Assembly: GCF_003391055.1 (NCBI RefSeq)
Contig: NZ_QUAJ01000012.1
Span: 29,980 to 93,979 of the forward strand
Direction: 5' to 3'
Origin: Psychrilyobacter piezotolerans
GTDB lineage: Bacteria; Fusobacteriota; Fusobacteriia; Fusobacteriales; Fusobacteriaceae
Length of the DNA stretch: 64,000 bases
Shown: piece by piece, positions 24,509 through 33,781 of the stretch
How the letters are laid out: every line of letters begins with the position of its first letter
How positions within the stretch are numbered: the stretch's first letter is position 1
Notes under the pieces: model-generated
The model's input: the letters and a program-made list of their open reading frames with translations, nothing else
What the model was told of the DNA's origin: nothing
Databases searched by the model: none
Translations under genes and position numbers: made by a program

Positions 24509-26080
24509 ATGAAATTCGATAATCTCGATCAAATAATTAAAAATAAAAATATGAAACTTTACCTGTTAAGTATTTTAATCGGTCTGTTAACAGGATTGGT
24601 GGTCGTTGCCTACCGTATTTCCCTTACCTCTATGACCAACCTTAGAATAGATACTTTTTCCAAGATTGCTTCAGGGGATCTTAATTTACTCGGGATAACC
24701 GTAATAACTTTTATCCTTATTGCAATTTTGCTCAATAGGTTGATCTCAAAATATCCCATGATAAAGGGGAGCGGTATCCCGCAGATAAAAGGCGTTTTGC
24801 TCATGCAGTTTGAGTACAACTGGATCAAAGAACTCATATATAAATTTATTGGGGGAGTTCTAAGTGTTGGAAGCGGACTCTCCCTCGGAAGGGGAGGCCC
24901 TTCTATCCAACTGGGATCACAGATTGCATATGGAGTCAGGAAGATCTTTAAAGGTTCCAATGTAAATGAAAAATTTCTTATCAGCAGCGGTATCAGTGCC
25001 GGACTTTCTGCAGCTTTCAGCTCCCCCCTTGCCGGTATCATCTTTACCATCGAGGAGATCCACAAATACCTTACCCCTGTACTCCTAATTTGTATCTCCC
25101 TGGCCAGTGTTTCTGCTCAGGTTGTCACTCAATTCATCCTGGGAGAAGGCAGGTTATTTGATTTTCAGGGTATCATTCCAAATAGTCTCAGTCAGTTTGA
25201 GAATTTTACCTTTGTATTTATATTTGCAATTTTAATCAGTATTTTAGGGGTCTTCTTTACAACCAACCTCCTAAAATTTCAAGAATTTTATTTACAGTTA
25301 AAATTTACCCCGCTTTTTAAATCTCTAGTCATCTTCGCTGTCTCTATTACGGTGGGGATCTTTATCTTAGATGTACAGGGGGTAGGTTATAAATTAATAT
25401 TAAAAACCGGCCATGAAACCTTTTCATTTAAACTCATAGCCGGCTTACTCTTGGGAAAACTGATATTTACCATCCTCAGTAACGGCCCTGGATTTCCAGG
25501 GGGATTATTCCTTCCCAGTTTAGTTTTAGGAGCTTTAACTGGAAATTTATTTGGTTTGGGGTTAGAAAATCTTTCGAATGGTTACGAAAACCTCCAGCAG
25601 TACTTTATGGTTTTGGGAATGGCTGCATTTTTTACCGCGGTTATGAGAACACCCCTTACGGGGAACATCCTCCTTTTGGAGATGACCGGTTCTTTTGACT
25701 ATTTATCCAGTCTTATCTTAGTTACCATGGTTTCCTACATAACTACCGAACTGATGGGTATCCGTCCAATCACCAGTGTTCTGTACGAAAATCTAGAAAA
25801 AAATAAAGATATCCATCGAAAAGAACTTTCTAAAAACTCCACCATCTTTAGTTCCCCTATTTTAGGCGGTTCATGGCTGGATGAGATGGAAGTCAGTAAG
25901 GTTAAGTGGCCACACGATTCCCTCTTAATAAAGATAAAAAGAGAAAGCTACGATATCATTCCAAAGGGCAACACCAAGATACTCAGCGGCGATATCCTTT
26001 TTATTCTCACTACCGAAGCCAGGGAAAAGGAATTAAAACCTGTAATTTTTGATTTAGGTACAAGGTCCAGGTCAGATTGA
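24509..26080 (+). CDS. CLC-family chloride channel/transporter with TrkA-C domain
   Basis: The 523-residue protein has the CLC membrane core, with GSGIPQIKG (Cl- site serine), AAFSSPLAGIIFTIEEI, GFPGGLFLPSLVLG and RTPLTGNILLLEMTG. The last ~80 residues form a TrkA-C/RCK_C-like domain. The motif normally read GREGP is GRGGPS here (codons gga agg gga ggc cct): the external gating glutamate is glycine. The inner glutamate pair IEE is retained. In characterised CLC proteins, loss of the gating Glu uncouples proton exchange. AAGGAG precedes the ATG. Confidence 0.9.
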   Translation: MKFDNLDQIIKNKNMKLYLLSILIGLLTGLVVVAYRISLTSMTNLRIDTFSKIASGDLNLLGITVITFILIAILLNRLISKYPMIKGSGIPQIKGVLLMQFEYNWIKELIYKFIGGVLSVGSGLSLGRGGPSIQLGSQIAYGVRKIFKGSNVNEKFLISSGISAGLSAAFSSPLAGIIFTIEEIHKYLTPVLLICISLASVSAQVVTQFILGEGRLFDFQGIIPNSLSQFENFTFVFIFAILISILGVFFTTNLLKFQEFYLQLKFTPLFKSLVIFAVSITVGIFILDVQGVGYKLILKTGHETFSFKLIAGLLLGKLIFTILSNGPGFPGGLFLPSLVLGALTGNLFGLGLENLSNGYENLQQYFMVLGMAAFFTAVMRTPLTGNILLLEMTGSFDYLSSLILVTMVSYITTELMGIRPITSVLYENLEKNKDIHRKELSKNSTIFSSPILGGSWLDEMEVSKVKWPHDSLLIKIKRESYDIIPKGNTKILSGDILFILTTEAREKELKPVIFDLGTRSRSD

Positions 26081-26103
26081 AGTTAAATAAATATACTATT
26101 TTT

Positions 26104-26138
26104 TTAAAAAAAAGGATGCAAATGCATCCTTTTTTTTC
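26104..26138. terminator. Bidirectional terminator between the CLC gene and ligA
   Basis: AAAAAGGATGCA pairs with TGCATCCTTTTT, with A and T tracts on either side, between two convergent genes. Confidence 0.9.
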
Positions 26139-26144
26139 TAACAT

Positions 26145-28178
26145 CTACTTTGTCAGCTCCAAAAATTCCTCTTCTGTGAGGATCTTTACGCTGCCCAGCT
26201 CCTCAGCTTTTTTCAGCTTACTTCCGGGTTTTTCCCCCACTATGAGATAATCTAATTTTTTAGATACCCCGGACATATTGGTCCCCCCTAATTTTTCCAC
26301 GATATCCTTGATCTCCTGCCTCTTAAAGTGGATCAGTTTTCCTGTAGCCAGGAAGGTCTTCCCTACAAACTCCTCCAGATGAGACCCTTCATCTACCTCT
26401 TCAATCTCAAAATTAACCCCGGCATCCTTTAATTTTTCCAACACTCTCATATTGTCTTCATCTCTAAAATACCCGTATACAGACTGGGCTACCTTCCCTC
26501 CTACCCCGTCTATAGCCAGCAGTTCTTCCACTTCCATCTTTGCCAGATTCTCTATGTTTTTACTCTCTTTAGACAGTAAACCTCCTAAAAATTTCCCTAC
26601 AAATGGAATCCCCAGAGCATAGAGGGTTTTGGAGTAATCTAATTTTTTACTTTCCTCAATGGATATCAGTAATTTTTCTATACTCTTGCTTCCTAAGTTA
26701 TCTAATTTTTCCAATTCATCTTTTTTCAGGTGGAGTTCATAGAAGTCGCTTATCTCCTTTAAAAAACCTAATTCTATAAATTTTTCCACTATCTTTGATC
26801 CGCCGATTATATTCATGGCATCACGGGAGATGAAATACTCCATCTTCCCCTGTAACTTAGCTCTGCAGTGGGGGTTCATACACTTTAAATTTACCAGCCC
26901 TTCCTCTTTTTCCAGGATGGAATTGCATACAGGGCAGTTTGTAGGAGGGATTATCTCCTCCTCCGTCCCGTCTCTCAGCTCTTTTACAGGTTTTATAACC
27001 TGGGGAATTATCTCAGCGGCTTTTTCAATGAATACTGTATCCCCGATTTTTATATCCTTCCTTATAACCTCGTCATAATTATGAAGACTGGCACGTCTGA
27101 CCATACTTCCAGATACTTCTACTGCTTCTAATTCCGCTACCGGAGTGACCTTCCCTGTCCTTCCCACCTGCCAGGTTACGTCCTTTAATTTTGTAGTCAC
27201 CTGTTTAGCAGGGAATTTATAGGAGATAGCCCACCTGGGTGCTTTGGTTGTGGCTCCTAACTCTTCATACAGACTTAGATTATTTACCTTGATTACCAGT
27301 CCGTCGGTCTCATAATCTAAATTATTTCTCTCATTTTCCCAGTATTTTATCCTGGTTTCCAAATCTTCTATGGTTTCACACAGATCATAGACCTTTGTAG
27401 TTTTGAATCCCAGTCCTTCCAAATATTTTATACTTTCAATATGAGTTTCAAATCCTAATTCTTCACTGTCCGCCAAATAGTATACATAGGCATCCAAATT
27501 TCTCTGCCCTACAATGGCAGCATCTTTTTGACGGAGGGTTCCTCCGGCTGCATTTCTAGGATTAGCAAAGACTTCCTCTCCTGATTCCAGTCTTTTTTTA
27601 TTCAATGATTCAAATTCAGCCAGAGGCAGTACAATCTCTCCCCTGACCTCTACAGATACACTTTCTTTCAGATATTTAGGAATAGATCTTATCTGCATTA
27701 TATTTTCAGTTACATCCTCCCCGACTTTTCCGTCCCCACGGGTTACAGCCTGGATTAAACGTCCGTCTTCATAGTGAATACTTACGGCAATCCCGTCTAA
27801 TTTTAATTCCAATGCATAATCTACCTGGGTATTTTCATCCCCTGCCCTGCTGCCATTTAAAATTCTTTTTACCCTGCCGTCAAAATCCTCTAAATCTTTT
27901 AAATTATAGGTATTGGACAGACTCAGCATTGGTTTTTTATGGGTAACTTTAGTAAATTTAGTGTCTTTTACCCCTCCTCCTACCACCAGTGTAGGGGAGC
28001 TCTCTGTCCTGTATTCAGGATTTTCTGCCTCTAATTTTTCTAATTTTTTCAACAAATTGTCATATTCTACATCCGAGATCAAACTTTCATTTTTTTCATA
28101 GTAGTGGTAGTTATGTCTATGCAGTTCTTCCCTTATTTTTTCTATCTCTGCTTTTATATTTTTTTTATCCTTCATCAT
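26145..28178 (-). CDS. ligA: NAD-dependent DNA ligase
   Basis: The 677-residue replicative ligase seals nicks using NAD+. Visible are the Ia domain (YHYYEKNESLISDVEYD), the adenylation motif ELKLDGIA with catalytic lysine near residue 120, the OB fold, a four-cysteine zinc finger (CPVCNSIL...CMNPHC), helix-hairpin-helix repeats and a C-terminal BRCT domain. GAGGAG stands 7 bases before the first of two ATGs at 28178; the TTG at 28193 overlaps that site. Confidence 0.96.
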   Translation of the reverse strand: MMKDKKNIKAEIEKIREELHRHNYHYYEKNESLISDVEYDNLLKKLEKLEAENPEYRTESSPTLVVGGGVKDTKFTKVTHKKPMLSLSNTYNLKDLEDFDGRVKRILNGSRAGDENTQVDYALELKLDGIAVSIHYEDGRLIQAVTRGDGKVGEDVTENIMQIRSIPKYLKESVSVEVRGEIVLPLAEFESLNKKRLESGEEVFANPRNAAGGTLRQKDAAIVGQRNLDAYVYYLADSEELGFETHIESIKYLEGLGFKTTKVYDLCETIEDLETRIKYWENERNNLDYETDGLVIKVNNLSLYEELGATTKAPRWAISYKFPAKQVTTKLKDVTWQVGRTGKVTPVAELEAVEVSGSMVRRASLHNYDEVIRKDIKIGDTVFIEKAAEIIPQVIKPVKELRDGTEEEIIPPTNCPVCNSILEKEEGLVNLKCMNPHCRAKLQGKMEYFISRDAMNIIGGSKIVEKFIELGFLKEISDFYELHLKKDELEKLDNLGSKSIEKLLISIEESKKLDYSKTLYALGIPFVGKFLGGLLSKESKNIENLAKMEVEELLAIDGVGGKVAQSVYGYFRDEDNMRVLEKLKDAGVNFEIEEVDEGSHLEEFVGKTFLATGKLIHFKRQEIKDIVEKLGGTNMSGVSKKLDYLIVGEKPGSKLKKAEELGSVKILTEEEFLELTK

Positions 28179-28474
28179 TGTTCGTCTCCTCAAAATATCT
28201 TTTTTATACTAAATTATATCATAAAATTTAAATGTGGCAAGAAAAGAAGCTAGATTAAAGATGGAATCTTTAGAATCTAATTTTTGCCACCAATCATCAC
28301 TAATTTACAAACTTCTACTGCTATAGCACAGTAGTTTTTTTCTGTCGCAGATTCCTCAGATTTTCAAATCAAAAGTTTTTTTCTTGGTTTAAAAACCGAA
28401 GTTTATAGTCGTCAAACTCCGGCAGTACTGTTCCTACAATGACGATTGCGACTTGCTCCACAAAGACAAGATGG
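28179..28474. other. Intergenic DNA upstream of ligA
   Basis: No supported gene. It contains a CAGATTCCTCAGATTTTC unit (28345-28370) of the CACAGATT repeat family. The stretch around 28385-28450 carries short GC-richer words (AACTCCGGCAG, GACGATTGCGAC) with no recognised function. Confidence 0.45.
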
Positions 28475-28580
28475 CTTTAGCTTCGGTTTCTCTTATTCAC
28501 ATTTATAAAATTCTTTTTAACTACAAGAATTTTATAATATTCGTGACCTCGGGAAACCATAAAAAGGAGGAGTCATATTA
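28475..28580 (+). repeat. Dispersed hairpin element, copy 4
   Basis: A perfect 13-bp stem (28503-28515 with 28525-28537, 9-nt loop) lies in an outer TCAC/GTGA pair, which is framed by CGGTTTC and GGGAAACC. It is nearly the same sequence as the copy at 57050, including GCTTCGGTTTCTC upstream and CCATAA.AAGGAGGAGT downstream. Confidence 0.75.
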
Positions 28581-28813
28581 TCCTCCCAGAGATCTACCTC
28601 CCCCACTTATGTTAAGAGGGGGAACAAAAGGGGGCGTTACTCTCTTTTTCCCAGCCTCATTGTTCGTTTTTAGTTACAACTCACCCTTGTTATTTAATGA
28701 TTTAAATGGTAATATATTTAGGTTAAAAAAATACATAAACACAGTAAATTAGGAGCTTCTATCTGCAATAGGTAAGGCTTCTGATATTTTACTATAATTT
28801 TAGGAGGTCAACA
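28581..28813. other. Intergenic DNA upstream of the pyrophosphatase gene
   Basis: A GC-rich hairpin, CCCCCACTT/AAGAGGGGG (28600-28622) with one A-A mismatch, is followed by AAAAGGGGGCGTTAC. GGAGGA/TCCTCC also pairs just before it. This resembles a short dispersed palindrome, but only one copy is in view. The rest is AT-rich and leads to the AGGAGG site at 28802. Confidence 0.4.
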
Positions 28814-30430
28814 ATGAAGGAGAAGGTTTTAATTTTTGGACATAAGAATCCAGACACAGACTCTATATGTTCAGCTATTGCATATTCTAACCTTAAGGAT
28901 CAATTAGGACTTAATACAAAGGCTGTCAGATTAGGAGAAATAAACAAGGAAACTGAATTTATTTTAAATCATTTTAATGTAGCAACACCACAGTTGCTTA
29001 CTACTATAAAACCACAGGTCAAAGACCTGACTAAGGTCGAAAAGGAATTAATAAAGGAAACTGACTCTATCCAAAAAGCATTGGAGATCATGACTACTGA
29101 AAATTATTCAAGTTTGCCTGTTGTCAATAAAAATAATAAGTTGGAAAATATGATCCATATATCGGAGATTGCAAATGCATATTTAGAGATGAGTACCAGA
29201 GATATTTTCCTTGACTATGAAACAACATTTGAAAATGTCTGGGAAACTTTAAAGGATGATGCTGTTGTTCTCAATGGAGTATACCCGGCAGGTAAGATAG
29301 AGGGGAGACTTAGAGGAGTTTCTGAATTAGCTAAAATTTCTAAGGGAGATGTAGTAATCACTACACTTTTTTCAGGACATATCAAAAATGCTGAAAAAGC
29401 CGGGGCAAAAATCATATTTTTATGCGTAGATAAAAATGATGAGATCCCTGATTACGATATAAATATACCCCTTGTCAGGGTTAATAAGGGAATCTTTAAA
29501 ACATTTAAGATGATCTCTCAATCGGTACCTGTAAAGGCTATCTTAAAACATAAAAACTTTTTTCATTTTGAAACTACTGATTTTATAGAAGATATCCAGG
29601 ATATTATGAAAGACTCTTCTCAAACTAACTTCCCGGTTGTGAATAAAGACGGAACTATATTTTCTACTATTAGATCCAAACATATTATGAATTTCGGAAA
29701 AAATGAAGTTATCTTAGTGGATCACAATGAAAACTCTCAATCGGTAGACGGGATTGAAACTGCTAAAATATTGGAAATAGTAGATCATCATAAATTTGGA
29801 AACTTTGAAACTTCTGAGCCGCTTATGATCAGAGCCTCAGCTGTTGGCTGTACTTCTACAATAATTTACGGATTATTTAAAGAGGAAGGAATTACCCCTG
29901 ATAAAACCATAGCCGGACTTATGCTCAGTGCTATTTTATCGGATACATTGATATTCAAATCTCCTACCTGCACACCAAAAGATGTAGAAGCTGCCAAAGA
30001 ATTGGCTGTCATTGCAGATCTGGACTATGAAAAATACGGGATGGAAATGCTCATTGCAGGGACTTCTTTGGGAGATAAAACTCCTGATGAGATTATAACT
30101 ATGGATATGAAAGAATTTTCTATGGGTAAGTTCCAGACTGCTGTAGCACAGATCAATACCGTTGATATAGACGGGTTACTTAATAATAGAGAAAATCTGG
30201 AATCTGCTATGAATGGGATGATAGATGAAAATAACTATGACTTATTCCTGCTGGTTATGACCGATATAGTTAATAACGGTTCTAAAATTCTTGCATTGGG
30301 AAATTCTACCGAATTAGTAGAAAAAGGATTTAATGTAGAATTAGAAACTGGGACTGCCTGGCTGGATGGTGTAGTTTCAAGAAAAAAACAAATCGTTCCA
30401 TTTCTTATGGCTGCCAGCCAGGGAATGTAG
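28814..30430 (+). CDS. ppaC: Family II inorganic pyrophosphatase with CBS-DRTGG insert
   Basis: The enzyme hydrolyses pyrophosphate with Mn2+/Co2+. The N-terminal GHKNPDTDSICSAIAY and the DHH-domain VDHNE, EIVDHHKFGNF and SAVGCTSTIIY give the family II active site. Inserted between them, at about residues 65-300, is a regulatory region with two CBS motifs and a DRTGG domain, as in CBS-PPases controlled by adenine nucleotides. The length of 538 (versus ~310 for plain family II) fits that subclass. AGGAGG precedes the ATG. Confidence 0.93.
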   Translation: MKEKVLIFGHKNPDTDSICSAIAYSNLKDQLGLNTKAVRLGEINKETEFILNHFNVATPQLLTTIKPQVKDLTKVEKELIKETDSIQKALEIMTTENYSSLPVVNKNNKLENMIHISEIANAYLEMSTRDIFLDYETTFENVWETLKDDAVVLNGVYPAGKIEGRLRGVSELAKISKGDVVITTLFSGHIKNAEKAGAKIIFLCVDKNDEIPDYDINIPLVRVNKGIFKTFKMISQSVPVKAILKHKNFFHFETTDFIEDIQDIMKDSSQTNFPVVNKDGTIFSTIRSKHIMNFGKNEVILVDHNENSQSVDGIETAKILEIVDHHKFGNFETSEPLMIRASAVGCTSTIIYGLFKEEGITPDKTIAGLMLSAILSDTLIFKSPTCTPKDVEAAKELAVIADLDYEKYGMEMLIAGTSLGDKTPDEIITMDMKEFSMGKFQTAVAQINTVDIDGLLNNRENLESAMNGMIDENNYDLFLLVMTDIVNNGSKILALGNSTELVEKGFNVELETGTAWLDGVVSRKKQIVPFLMAASQGM

Positions 30431-30442
30431 GGTTTATTATGG

Positions 30443-30476
30443 AAGAGGAGATAGCTGACCGCTATCTCCTCTTTTT
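30443..30476 (+). terminator. Terminator of the pyrophosphatase gene
   Basis: AAGAGGAGATAGC pairs perfectly with GCTATCTCCTCTT around TGACC and runs into TTTTT. Confidence 0.92.
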
Positions 30477-30493
30477 ATACTAATATTTTTATT

Positions 30494-31666
30494 TTACAGT
30501 GCTTCCTCTAGAATCTCCCTTGTTATCTCCAAAGTCTGGTCTCCCCTTTCTGATAATTTTACCATCCCATGTGATTTTAGAGAACCGATAATATTGTCTA
30601 TATCATCTTCCCCTATTCCATGATCTGACAGCTTAGTTGTAATACCTAAACTATGGAAAAACTCCTCGGTTTTTTTGATAGCTGAATCCACCTTTTCTTC
30701 ATCACTTCCCTCTCTTAAGTTCCATACTCTCTCTGCATATTGTAGGAGTTTTTCGAACTTTTCAGCCTTCCTTACCTTCCAGGTAGCAGGCAGGATCGTA
30801 GCCAGGGTCTTGGCGTGATCTACTCCAAATATTGCTGTCAAATCATGTCCTATCATGTGTACCGACCAGTCCTGCGGTACTCCGGCACCAATAAGCCCAT
30901 TGAGCCCCATTGTAGCTGACCATACCAAGTTTGCCCTGGCCTCATAGTTGGTAGGATTTTCTATAGTTTCCTCACCTATCTCTATCAATGTCTGCAAAAT
31001 CCCCTCAGCAGTCCTGTCCTGGAACTTAGCATCTACCGGATAGGTAACATATTGTTCCACTGTATGGATGAATGTATCTACAATTCCATTGGCAATCTGA
31101 GTTTTAGGTAAAGTATATGTAAGCTCAGGATCTAAGATGGAAAATATTGGAAATGATTTACTGCTGGAAACAACCAGCTTATCCTTTCCATGACTTATTA
31201 CTGCTCCATTGTTCATCTCTGAACCTGTTGCCGGTAAAGTTACCACAGTTCCAAATGGAATAGTCCTTTCCACAGGAACTCCTCTGAACCCAAAGCTTAA
31301 TAACTCTTCCTCTTTTCCAATATACTCATCCTTGCAGGAAGCTATTCCTATAAATTTAGTCCCGTCCATAACGGAACCTCCTCCAACAGCCAGGATGAAA
31401 TCGATCTTCTCCTCCCTTACTAGTTTCACAGCTTTCATCAGAGTCTCAAACTTAGGGTTGGGTTCTATCCCTCCAAATTCAAATACTTCCCTCTTTGATT
31501 TTTTTAACTCATCTATCACCTTGTCCAAAGTTCCAAACTTCTTTACCGATCCCCCGCCATATGTGATAAGTACACGGGAATTTTTCGGTACCAAACCATC
31601 CAACTGCTTCATCTGACCCTTCCCGAATACAATCTCTGTTGGGTTATAAAATTTAAAATTTAACAT
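30494..31666 (-). CDS. Iron-containing alcohol dehydrogenase (YqhD/BDH type)
   Basis: The 390-residue NAD(P)H-dependent alcohol/aldehyde dehydrogenase has the nucleotide site GGGSV, PATGSEMNNGAV and metal-binding histidines in DTFIHTVEQY, MIGHDL and GVDHAKTLA. Overall it is closest to the butanol-dehydrogenase/YqhD branch, which reduces aldehydes during fermentation. The natural substrate cannot be read from sequence. Its 5' region carries the AATTCATGAATT palindrome. Confidence 0.9.
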   Translation of the reverse strand: MLNFKFYNPTEIVFGKGQMKQLDGLVPKNSRVLITYGGGSVKKFGTLDKVIDELKKSKREVFEFGGIEPNPKFETLMKAVKLVREEKIDFILAVGGGSVMDGTKFIGIASCKDEYIGKEEELLSFGFRGVPVERTIPFGTVVTLPATGSEMNNGAVISHGKDKLVVSSSKSFPIFSILDPELTYTLPKTQIANGIVDTFIHTVEQYVTYPVDAKFQDRTAEGILQTLIEIGEETIENPTNYEARANLVWSATMGLNGLIGAGVPQDWSVHMIGHDLTAIFGVDHAKTLATILPATWKVRKAEKFEKLLQYAERVWNLREGSDEEKVDSAIKKTEEFFHSLGITTKLSDHGIGEDDIDNIIGSLKSHGMVKLSERGDQTLEITREILEEAL

Positions 31667-31678
31667 CTTTTCCTCCTT

Positions 31679-31712
31679 GTACGGTTAATTCATGAATTAA
31701 CCCTTCATAAAT
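31679..31712. repeat. Dispersed palindrome, AATTCATGAATT core (copy b)
   Basis: GGTTAATTCATGAATTAACC is a perfect 20-base palindrome, followed by CTTCATAAATTC. It sits immediately 5' of the alcohol dehydrogenase ribosome site. Confidence 0.75.
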
Positions 31713-31866
31713 TCAAAACCTTTTAATTTCCTATACATTGAGTATACATCTTAAACCATGGTTTAAGGCAATTTTTTTTAGGAACGTGACGTTCCATCCA
31801 ATTAGGCACAATCTAAGCTTTCAAATTCTTTAATATATCCATAAAAATTTTAACTTTCTAAATAAC

Positions 31867-31908
31867 AAAAGCCTCCTAAAAGTATGAATACTTCTAGGAG
31901 GCTTTTTT
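31867..31908. terminator. Bidirectional terminator after the opp operon
   Basis: AAAAGCCTCCTA pairs with TAGGAGGCTTTT, with an inner AAGTAT/ATACTT pair. Poly-A and poly-T lie on the two sides. The likely user is the minus-strand opp operon. Confidence 0.82.
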
Positions 31909-31929
31909 GTTTATACTTTTCCACTTGTC

Positions 31930-32018
31930 TTTGGTTTCCTTGTATCACATTTAAAATTCATTCTAATTAGAATTGATTTTAATACTCGTGAATCGGGAGA
32001 CCAATAGGAAGGAAGAGT
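31930..32018 (+). repeat. Dispersed hairpin element, copy 2
   Basis: TTAAAAT...ATTTTAA encloses an inner palindrome ATTCTAATTAGAAT (31951-31982). The outer pair is TCAC/GTGA, framed by GGTTTCC and GGGAGACC. The element ends at the oppA stop codon, as copy 1 ends at the stop of its neighbouring minus-strand gene. Confidence 0.65.
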
Positions 32019-32020
32019 TT

Positions 32021-33685
32021 CTATTCTATTATTTCGACATTTCCAAAGTACCAAGTACCTAAAATATCTCTTTCCCAGTTTTTAACCTTATCTTTAACCA
32101 TGATTACACCTGTATAGTAGTAGATAGGCATAGTGATTAATTCATCCATCATGATTTTTTCGGCACCATAAAGATCTTTATCTCTAGCTTCACCTTGAGC
32201 TACCTTTGAATTTTCGATCAATGCATCAAATTTCTTATTCTCAGGGAAATCTCCTTTAGTGTAATTCCATTGTGCATCGTTGTTTCCAGAGTAAGAAGTC
32301 CATAGATCTAAGAATGTCATAGGGTCGTTGTAGTCCCCGATCCATCCAGCTCTTGCCACTTCAAAGTTTCCTACATGTCTAGTATCTTGGAATACTGCCC
32401 ACTCTTGATTTACTAAGTTAACTTCGATTCCTAAGTTTTTCTTCCACATCTCTTGAATTGCTTCTGCAATTGCCTTATGTCCTTCATTTGTGTTATAGAT
32501 AAGCTCAACTGGAGCCATTCCTTCACCATTTGGATATCCGGCCTTAGCTAAATATTCTTTTGCTTTTTCAACATCAGCAGTAGTAGAAATTCCGTAATCT
32601 CCTGCAGTTGCTCTAAAGTCATTTCCTTTTGAATCCACTAATCCAGTTGGAACAAATCCAGTAGCTGGCTGCTGCCCAGCCTTTGTTACTTCTGTTACTA
32701 TCTCTTCCCTGTCGATAGCTAAAGTAAGAGCTTTTCTTACATTGATATCGTTAGTTGGCGCTTTATTTACATTAAATATATAGTAGTATGTTCCTAAAAA
32801 TGGAACTATATGGAAAGTTGGATCTTCCACCTGTCTCTTAGGAATTTCTTGTACAGGCACTTGGTTAGAACCTAAAACATCTATTTCATTGTTATCATAA
32901 GCTGTTAATGCTGTTCCACTATCCACTATCATTGTCAGAACGATCTTGTCTAATTTAACACTGTCTTTATTCCAGTAGTGTTCATTTGGAACTAAGATAA
33001 CCTTATCATTCATATGGTATTCAGAAATCTTGAATGGCCCATTTGAAAGTGTTATGCTAGGATCCTTTGCCCATCCTTCAGGTTTTTGAACTACTGCATC
33101 TTCCCTAACCGGCATAAATGTATAGAAAGTGATTAGGTTTAAAAAGTATGCTGTAGGAGCTTTTAAAGTTACTTTAAAGGTATGGTCATCCACTGCTTCT
33201 AATCCTACATCCTCTTTAGTTCCTTTACCTTCAAAAAACTCCTGTCCGCCTTTGATATAGTAAAGTTGGAATGAATATTCAGAAGCTACTGCCGGGTCTA
33301 ATGCTCTTAACCAGGCATATTTATAATCTGCTGCTGTTACAGGTTTTCCATCGGACCATTTAGCATCTTTTCTAAGATGGAATGTATAAGTCATCTTATC
33401 ATCTGAAATCTCTACAGATTCTGCCCCTGCTGGCTGAGCTTTTCCATTGGCATCTACCCTCATAAGACCTTCGAAGGTATTGTTTACAACTATTCCACCA
33501 TCTGTTGCAGAGTTCAGTTGAGGATCCACAGATTTTGGATCTGCTCCTAAGTTAAATGTCATTACCTGTTCCATTTGTTTTTCCACTGCTGCTGTATCCG
33601 TTTCCTTAGGCTGCTCTTTTTCCCCTCCACAAGCAGTCAGTAATACTGCCATCAGAAGTGTCACTACATAAAAGATTTTCTTCAT
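32021..33685 (-). CDS. oppA: Oligopeptide ABC transporter, substrate-binding lipoprotein
   Basis: The 554-residue lipoprotein has a signal ending LLTAC (lipobox) and an SBP_bac_5 fold: LNSATDGGIVVNNTFEGL, TYTFHLRKDAKWSDGKPVTA and NEHYWN. It captures peptides outside the membrane for OppBCDF. It is the last gene of the operon, with its own AGGAGG site; the start at 33685 is preferred over the upstream frame start at 33700. Confidence 0.93.
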   Translation of the reverse strand: MKKIFYVVTLLMAVLLTACGGEKEQPKETDTAAVEKQMEQVMTFNLGADPKSVDPQLNSATDGGIVVNNTFEGLMRVDANGKAQPAGAESVEISDDKMTYTFHLRKDAKWSDGKPVTAADYKYAWLRALDPAVASEYSFQLYYIKGGQEFFEGKGTKEDVGLEAVDDHTFKVTLKAPTAYFLNLITFYTFMPVREDAVVQKPEGWAKDPSITLSNGPFKISEYHMNDKVILVPNEHYWNKDSVKLDKIVLTMIVDSGTALTAYDNNEIDVLGSNQVPVQEIPKRQVEDPTFHIVPFLGTYYYIFNVNKAPTNDINVRKALTLAIDREEIVTEVTKAGQQPATGFVPTGLVDSKGNDFRATAGDYGISTTADVEKAKEYLAKAGYPNGEGMAPVELIYNTNEGHKAIAEAIQEMWKKNLGIEVNLVNQEWAVFQDTRHVGNFEVARAGWIGDYNDPMTFLDLWTSYSGNNDAQWNYTKGDFPENKKFDALIENSKVAQGEARDKDLYGAEKIMMDELITMPIYYYTGVIMVKDKVKNWERDILGTWYFGNVEIIE

Positions 33686-33781
33686 AAATTTCCTCCTCAA
33701 ATAAATTGATAAACGCTGTTACTAAAAAAAACTAATCATTAAAACGATAAGTCATTATACCTATTACTTCTATAGAATCCT

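Noticed and set aside
28453..28752. 99-codon ORF upstream of the pyrophosphatase
   Set aside because: It crosses a copy of the dispersed hairpin element and a GC-rich palindrome, with no credible ribosome site or protein-like composition.
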